A DNA stretch of 64,000 nt from Manduca sexta (lineage: Eukaryota > Arthropoda > Insecta > Lepidoptera > Sphingidae), in contig NC_051134.1 in the NCBI RefSeq assembly GCF_014839805.1, positions 10,137,170 to 10,201,169 of the forward strand, written 5' to 3'. Both the position numbers and the translations under genes were made by a program. Positions 59,667-64,000 of the stretch are shown here, piece by piece (the first letter of the stretch is position 1; the number at the start of each line of letters is the position of its first letter). Below the pieces are notes generated by a model. It searched no databases, was not told the DNA's origin, and saw only the letters and a program-made list of their open reading frames with translations.

Positions 59667-59845
59667 GGGGCCTTATTCTCTATCCCGCACGGTATTTTAA
59701 CAGTGCGTAACAAGCACGTAACGCAACGCATCATGTTTAGGACTATAGAAATTTGACTTACAGAATACCATTCCACGCACATTTTTCGGAGATAACATGA
59801 CACGGCCGCGTTACGCGTTTACACTATCATACAGAATAAGGGCCC
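59667..59845. mobile_element. MITE related to the 5841 palindrome
   Basis: Left end GGGGCCTTATTCTCTA and right end CAGAATAAGGGCCC are short inverted repeats. From TAACAGTGCGTAACAAGCAC to the right end it matches the reversed left half of the 5841 element (GTTACGCGTTTACACTATCA near the end). It appears to be the monomer form. Confidence 0.75.
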
Positions 59846-60208
59846 TGCAATCCATCAAACTGACTTTAGTATAGTGTCAATATTGACAGCTTGTGGTTGG
59901 GTAAGAGTGGCGCTCATAATATAAGAATTCGAGTTTAAGTTTAAACCGGGACGTGAATAAAAAATATTAGTCAAACAAGTAAAATTATTTGTTGTTCAAG
60001 TGAATAAATAGGTTATAACAGTGACGTTTTGGTTGCCATTTTAGTTCAGATTTTGAACAAATAGTTTATATGGACGTTCGTGTCTATAGAATATACGTCA
60101 ATTATTTCAAGTGAACAAACTCTGAATATTATTTCCCGTATTCTACAGTGTCTATAAGCAAATCATCAATATACAACGTGGTACGGTGATAACTCGTAGT
60201 AATCTCTC

Positions 60209-60340
60209 ATGTCTGATCGTAAGAAGCGACTCAATGAACTAGTGAGAGTGAATTACGTCGAATTATACTGTGCGCTCGTAAAAAATGCGTTCCCTTTTAT
60301 AGCAACATTTGGTTGGATATTTGTAGCCCCTACTGTTTAA
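60209..60340 (+). CDS. Hypothetical 43-residue open frame
   Basis: ATG..TAA frame beginning MSDRKKRLNELVRVNYVELY, with a basic N-terminus and a hydrophobic C-terminal third (FPFIATFGWIFVAPTV) that could span or insert in a membrane. No TATA box or splice signals were confirmed. Not recognised. The opposite strand is also open here over 93 codons, which lowers the weight of the frame. Confidence 0.18.
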   Translation: MSDRKKRLNELVRVNYVELYCALVKNAFPFIATFGWIFVAPTV

Positions 60341-60999
60341 AATTATGTTTAAATTATAAAAAAACACGTATCTATCATATATTATTATAAACTTATAGTA
60401 TTCTGACGATTGTAGGAATATGAAAATATTTTTTTTTGTTTTTGGGTATATTTTTTTATATATTTTTAAGTCAGGCTTGCGAGCGTCGTATAAAGGAAGC
60501 CCAATCGCTTCAGAAACACGTATAAAATAAGTGTAACGTACCAACTCAACATTATAGCGTTATAACGATGAGTACAATCGTATTTCCCTCTACGATTATT
60601 TTAATCAAGTGTATTACAAATTCTGGTTAAATTAATTTATTTATAACTCTATTTCACACATTTATATCAGAAATAAAATAACATTTAATCGACATTTCAA
60701 AAAGAAAACACCAATTACAATGGTAGGGGATTCAGCCTTATACGTTCGATAATAAACATATCCCATGTTTTATTGAAAATTATTCGGAATAAAATTCGCC
60801 AGTATGTATGCAGTAAAAAATATATCTTGAATTTGTATATTCTTACATATACATGATATAAAATCGTAATGGAATGCATATATTTACTGCGTTACGACGA
60901 TACTATATTGTTATATCTCACTAAGAAAGCCGTAAGAAAGTACGATAGCCTTGTAAAACGCACTGCGAAAATAAAGGCTTGCAAGTTTTGAACAGGCGT

Positions 61000-61412
61000 C
61001 CCTGCAATCTAGACCGAAGAGAATCAGCGCATAGGATACTGGAATCCCTTGGCTTAGCGTCTGCAGGGTCCTGGAGAAAAGTTAGGAAGGAAATGGGGGA
61101 AGAAAGTATAACGGAAAGATAAGCGGAGGTGAAAAGAATGACAATGTCTGCGGGCCCTTATAGGCCTCAATGCAAAACAACCACGAGGTATGCACACTGA
61201 ACAGTCTGATTAGGACCGCAGCAAATGTCACCCTGTGTATGGGCGTTCGGTTCGAAGACCAAGTGTTCAAGAAATGCCACGGATGGGTAGATCATCAGGT
61301 TACCACCAGGAGCAAGATCATTTTTCCATGCTTATGTAAAAAGGAATTGAAAATTGAACCCATCACCAAGACCACAGCTTTACCCTTCCACTAAACCAAA
61401 GCTGCCACAAAT
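61000..61412 (-). mobile_element. Family G SINE, with tRNA-like head
   Basis: At the right end, the minus strand reads GCAGCTTTGGTTTAGTGGAA (box A) and GGTGATGGGTTCAATTTTC (box B), a pol III promoter. The body then follows (CGAACCGAACGCCCATACAC, CCTATAAGGGCCCGCAGACA) to CAAGGGATTCCAGTATCCTA. At over 400 bp it is long for a SINE. The most complete of three copies and the one that shows the tRNA origin. Confidence 0.65.
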
Positions 61413-61741
61413 TATGAACTCGAATTTTCAAAACAGACCGTAGCAAGATTCAATGCTGTTAATTTGATATAATTAAAATTCCTTTATCTCAACCTTTTCT
61501 CATAAACGAGTCTGTAGCAGACCTATCAAAATGTTTATTAAATTTTTAATTAAAAAGCCTTAGTTTACCTGGCTTATCTTCGAATTTGCTTTAACTTTTA
61601 CTTGCTCCCAAAATGATCTTTGTATACAAACGTGTCTGCTTAATACTATTTGTGAATTTTGTTATTTTAATTAATGTAATACCATTAGTCCTTTTTTAAG
61701 CAATTAAATGTCTCTTTGTAATTTAATAATAAGACGAATTT
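61413..61741. other. AT-rich intergenic
   Basis: No gene or repeat recognised. Confidence 0.45.
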
Positions 61742-61980
61742 AACAACAATTGATGCTCGTCTGATGATAAATGACGCCTTGAAAATAATAGGTCTTTGCA
61801 AATTTAGCAGTGGGTGGGATTCCGTTCCGTTATCATCCTGACAAATAATATAAGTCTTATAATGCCCAGTAACTACATTGGCTATAACATCCTTGGAAAT
61901 TGAAACAAAATAATGCTGCTTAGCGGCAGAATGAGCTATTAAGACGTTGCCCCTAGCATAACTGTGCCCTTGTATTTTTA
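61742..61980 (-). mobile_element. Family D element, diverged
   Basis: Plus strand GATGCTCGTCTGATGATAAA, CTTATAATGCCCAGTAACTA, CATTGGCTATAACATCCTTG and TGCTGCTTAGCGGCAGAA follow the family's reversed order. Confidence 0.6.
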
Positions 61981-62062
61981 GGTGCTATCTATTCAAAATT
62001 TATAATATACTGAGAAAAACACATCATCATTCCATATTATATTTGGATTTCCTCAAGTTCTT

Positions 62063-62312
62063 TTACGACACGGCAACATGACCTCACTGCACGTGCTGGT
62101 AAGTGTGGGATTCATAGAATGTCGACTGACGAGAGATGATTACCCCTCGCAAGTCGACACAATTATGCCGGCCTGTTGGAACCGGATATACACGGGCTAA
62201 TCCCGGAACGCTACATACTTACCTGGGCCACTATGGGCTTTTAATATCTTATGTACGATGATCGCTAGCCGAGCAGATATAAAATATATCCTACCACAAG
62301 CAATGACGGGTT
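62063..62312 (-). mobile_element. Family A retroposon
   Basis: TGACCTCACTGCACGTGCTG, hairpin from GTCGACTGACGAGAGATGAT to CAAGTCGAC, CCGGCCTGTTGGAACCGGAT and GATATAAAATATATCCTACC. Near full length; one hairpin base pair is changed. Confidence 0.75.
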
Positions 62313-62351
62313 TTATCATCTTTACAGCTAATATTAATTTGCAATCATCAC

Positions 62352-62640
62352 TGTCATGCTGAGACGAATGTTCGCAGGTTCAAAACTCAAGGGCGGACAC
62401 GCCTGACTTTTCTAAAATTATTTGTGTATTCTTTGTGAATTATTACTTGCTTTAATCTTCGTCGTGAAGAAACCTGCATGCCTGAGAAATACTCTATAGG
62501 AATTTTGAAGGTATGTGAAGTCTGCTAATCCGCACTAGGCCAGCGTGGTGGACTAAGGCCTATTCTTTCTCAGTAGTAGAGGAGGCCCGTGCCCAGTAGT
62601 GGGAAAGTATATAATACAGGTTTAATATTATTATTATAAC
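62352..62640 (+). mobile_element. Family B SINE lacking the first 35 bp
   Basis: Starts within the head (GCTGAGACGAATGTTCGCAG), keeps box B GCAGGTTCAAAACTC, the body and the ATATTATTATTAT tail. Box A is gone, so it could not be transcribed from its own promoter. Confidence 0.8.
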
Positions 62641-62731
62641 AATATAAAGAAATTAACATAAGTACCTAATTTTCAAGTTATCCTTATTGTATTTAGTATA
62701 ATTGATCCAAACAAAGTCATTATAAAAAAGT

Positions 62732-62737
62732 TTTATT
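62732..62737 (-). terminator. AATAAA polyadenylation signal of the protease gene
   Basis: AATAAA on the minus strand, 37 bases past the protease stop codon, followed by a T-rich stretch. The short 3' UTR is typical of digestive-type insect proteases. Confidence 0.65.
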
Positions 62738-62774
62738 TGACACCATTTAATTTTCAGTTCTGTATTCGTTGTCA

Positions 62775-63509
62775 TCACATTCGCGATTGAATCCAAGGTA
62801 CGTAGGATGTCACACGCGCATACCCTGCAGGTCTTCCTGCTTGGCAGCCCAAACCTGATACGAATGAAGTAACTCCAATCTGCAAAACATACGTCTTTAA
62901 ATGTAAGTCATAAGATACTTGATTTATTCGTATTAAAACCCGAAAGGATGCAGGGTTTACTATTTCTATAATTAAAATTGGCAGACAGCCGGAGAATTAA
63001 GAAAATAATTATGAGATCAATACATTTCAATAAATTAAACAAATAAAGATACTATGAAAAATTATGGATAAATAATCTGGGTATTATCTGTTGGATCAGA
63101 TAGGATAAATGATTTGAATTGAAAAATATCCGCGAGTTAAATTTGCCGAAGTTTACCTGTTGAAGGGCTGTGAGCTTATATCAAATACGCACTCACCTGC
63201 TCGCAACCTTTTGATACCTTTCGAAATCCACATAGTATTACGAACGAAACCTACAGATTCATACAAATGAAAAAGACAAGAACTGGCATCACCAAGCGAA
63301 TGGTACAATACTGACCAGCACAGGTCTTCCGTCGACAAAAGTGGACAGTGGACCACCAGAGTCACTTTGACAGGGCCCAATGTGGCCCACACCGCTGGTA
63401 CATATTGTAGAGGGGAAAACATGAGCAGGATAATTCAAGAAGCACTCTATATTGTCTATCACGTTCACAAACACGTGGCTCAGGTACTGATGGACGTAGA
63501 TTCCGGACA
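62775..63509 (-). CDS. Chymotrypsin-like S1 serine protease, last two exons
   Basis: Two exons are seen. Exon 63509-63316 follows acceptor TTTGATTTCAG and gives 64 complete residues starting [20 protein letters not shown]; it ends at donor CTG|GTCAGT. After a 436-bp intron, acceptor TATGTTTTGCAG opens exon 62879-62775: 34 residues ([15 protein letters not shown].. ..YVPWIQSRM) and TGA. The join RPVL|IGV is in phase. Visible features are the catalytic serine in [11 protein letters not shown], four cysteines fitting the 168-182 and 191-220 disulfides, and the terminal WI helix start. Glycine six residues before the serine (position 189) suggests chymotrypsin-like, not trypsin-like, specificity, as in many lepidopteran gut chymotrypsins. 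Residue 193, normally glycine, is serine. Histidine and aspartate exons lie past 64000. Likely secreted, but the signal peptide is not in view. Confidence 0.9.
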
Positions 63510-64000
63510 CTGAAATCAAATGTAAATCAGGCATATTAGTGTATAGTAACTAACATATATCTACTATTGCTTATAGGTATGGTGGCTAGATAAACATGCA
63601 TAGCTATATACATTTCTGGTTCTTTCAATATTACGACCGAATTCCATACTTATGTACGGTCGACGCAACATCCCTTTTCAACGGTGCTTGTGAATATTCT
63701 TGACAATTCACGGAAGGACAGACAAAAACCCATAGGTTTTCTTAACCTGGGAATCGATCCCACCCCCTTTCCTACTAAGACCACTAGACCAAGGAAGCGA
63801 CAAAGCAATGTTGCAATAGTTGTAAAAATCTTATCTGTGGGAATTATTCATAAATTTAAGCGCATTAATCCCTTAGTGTAATTCCCTCATTCATTTAATT
63901 AATCAGTGACGTTGTTGGGTTTTAACATATTAAAATTAGATAGGAACATTTATCGATATAGGTATGAAAGTACAGGAAAATGCCACACCAGTTCAATTTG
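63510..64000. other. Upstream intron of the protease gene
   Basis: Sequence before the acceptor at 63511 on the minus strand. No further protease exon was found up to the window edge. The 65-codon plus-strand frame at 63684 runs through a SINE fragment and is not a gene. Confidence 0.55.
63743..63798 (-). mobile_element. tRNA-like SINE head in the protease intron
   Basis: Minus strand CTTCCTTGGTCTAGTGGTCT (box A) and GGTGGGATCGATTCCCAGGT (box B) with tRNA-like spacing. No cloverleaf with a proper acceptor stem or anticodon arm could be drawn, so a SINE remnant is preferred to a tRNA gene. Confidence 0.5.

Noticed and set aside
63291..63315. Apparent frameshift or premature stop after the catalytic serine
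   Set aside because: Explained by an intron with valid donor and acceptor and an in-phase join.
63153..63422. 89-codon minus-strand frame overlapping the protease exon
   Set aside because: It is the wrong frame for the protease; its 3' part is intron sequence after the GTCAGT donor. The true C-terminus is encoded at 62879-62775.
1..64000. CRISPR arrays, bacterial operons, ribosome binding sites, rRNA genes
   Set aside because: None seen; composition and repeats are those of an insect nuclear genome.

Overview
This 64 kb window looks like nuclear DNA of a lepidopteran insect (moth or butterfly), probably not Bombyx, since no Bm1-type SINE was recognised. It is AT-rich and no uninterrupted reading frame exceeds about 130 codons. 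It is packed with repeat types I associate with Lepidoptera: a tRNA-derived SINE of the Metulj-like sort, Helitron-like elements ending in CTAG (one matching the Lep1 type), RTE LINE tails ending in (GAT)n, and several MITEs. Nothing bacterial or viral was seen.

Only one protein-coding gene is well supported. At the right edge, on the minus strand, lie the last two coding exons of a chymotrypsin-like S1 serine protease (63509-63316 and 62879-62775). Each has consensus splice sites, the reading phases join exactly, and a stop codon and AATAAA signal follow. The 5' exons lie beyond position 64000. The rest is a gene desert or a very large intergenic or intronic tract.

Layout: 1-5.8 kb is mostly unclassified AT-rich sequence with one MITE and a 99-bp tandem duplication. 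5.8-7.6 kb is a MITE cluster: a 323-bp palindrome, a retroposon interrupted by a second MITE, and a hAT-type MITE with a perfect 8-bp target-site duplication. 7.6-20 kb has sparse retroposon remnants. 20-25 kb holds several SINE and retroposon copies and a GC-richer island with a TATA box, an initiator-like site and a 52-codon open frame. 25-36 kb is mostly unclassified, with one 662-bp Helitron. 36-41 kb is Helitron-rich: an opposed pair sharing inverted ends, and a Lep1-type element with three internal 122-bp repeats. 44-52 kb contains a 561-bp tandem duplication that carried a SINE with it, a 5'-truncated SINE with a perfect 10-bp duplication, and a near-identical 150-bp direct repeat. 52-62 kb is more scattered SINE, Helitron and MITE material.

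For cross-reference I use letters for recurrent families: A (polyA-tailed retroposon with a GTCGAC hairpin, 8 loci), B (Metulj-like SINE), C (second tRNA-derived SINE), D (LINE 3'-tail-like), F (short LINE 3'-tail-like), G (long tRNA-derived SINE), H (short, partly palindromic repeat). Family assignments come from pattern recognition by eye. Boundaries are approximate unless a target-site duplication is given.
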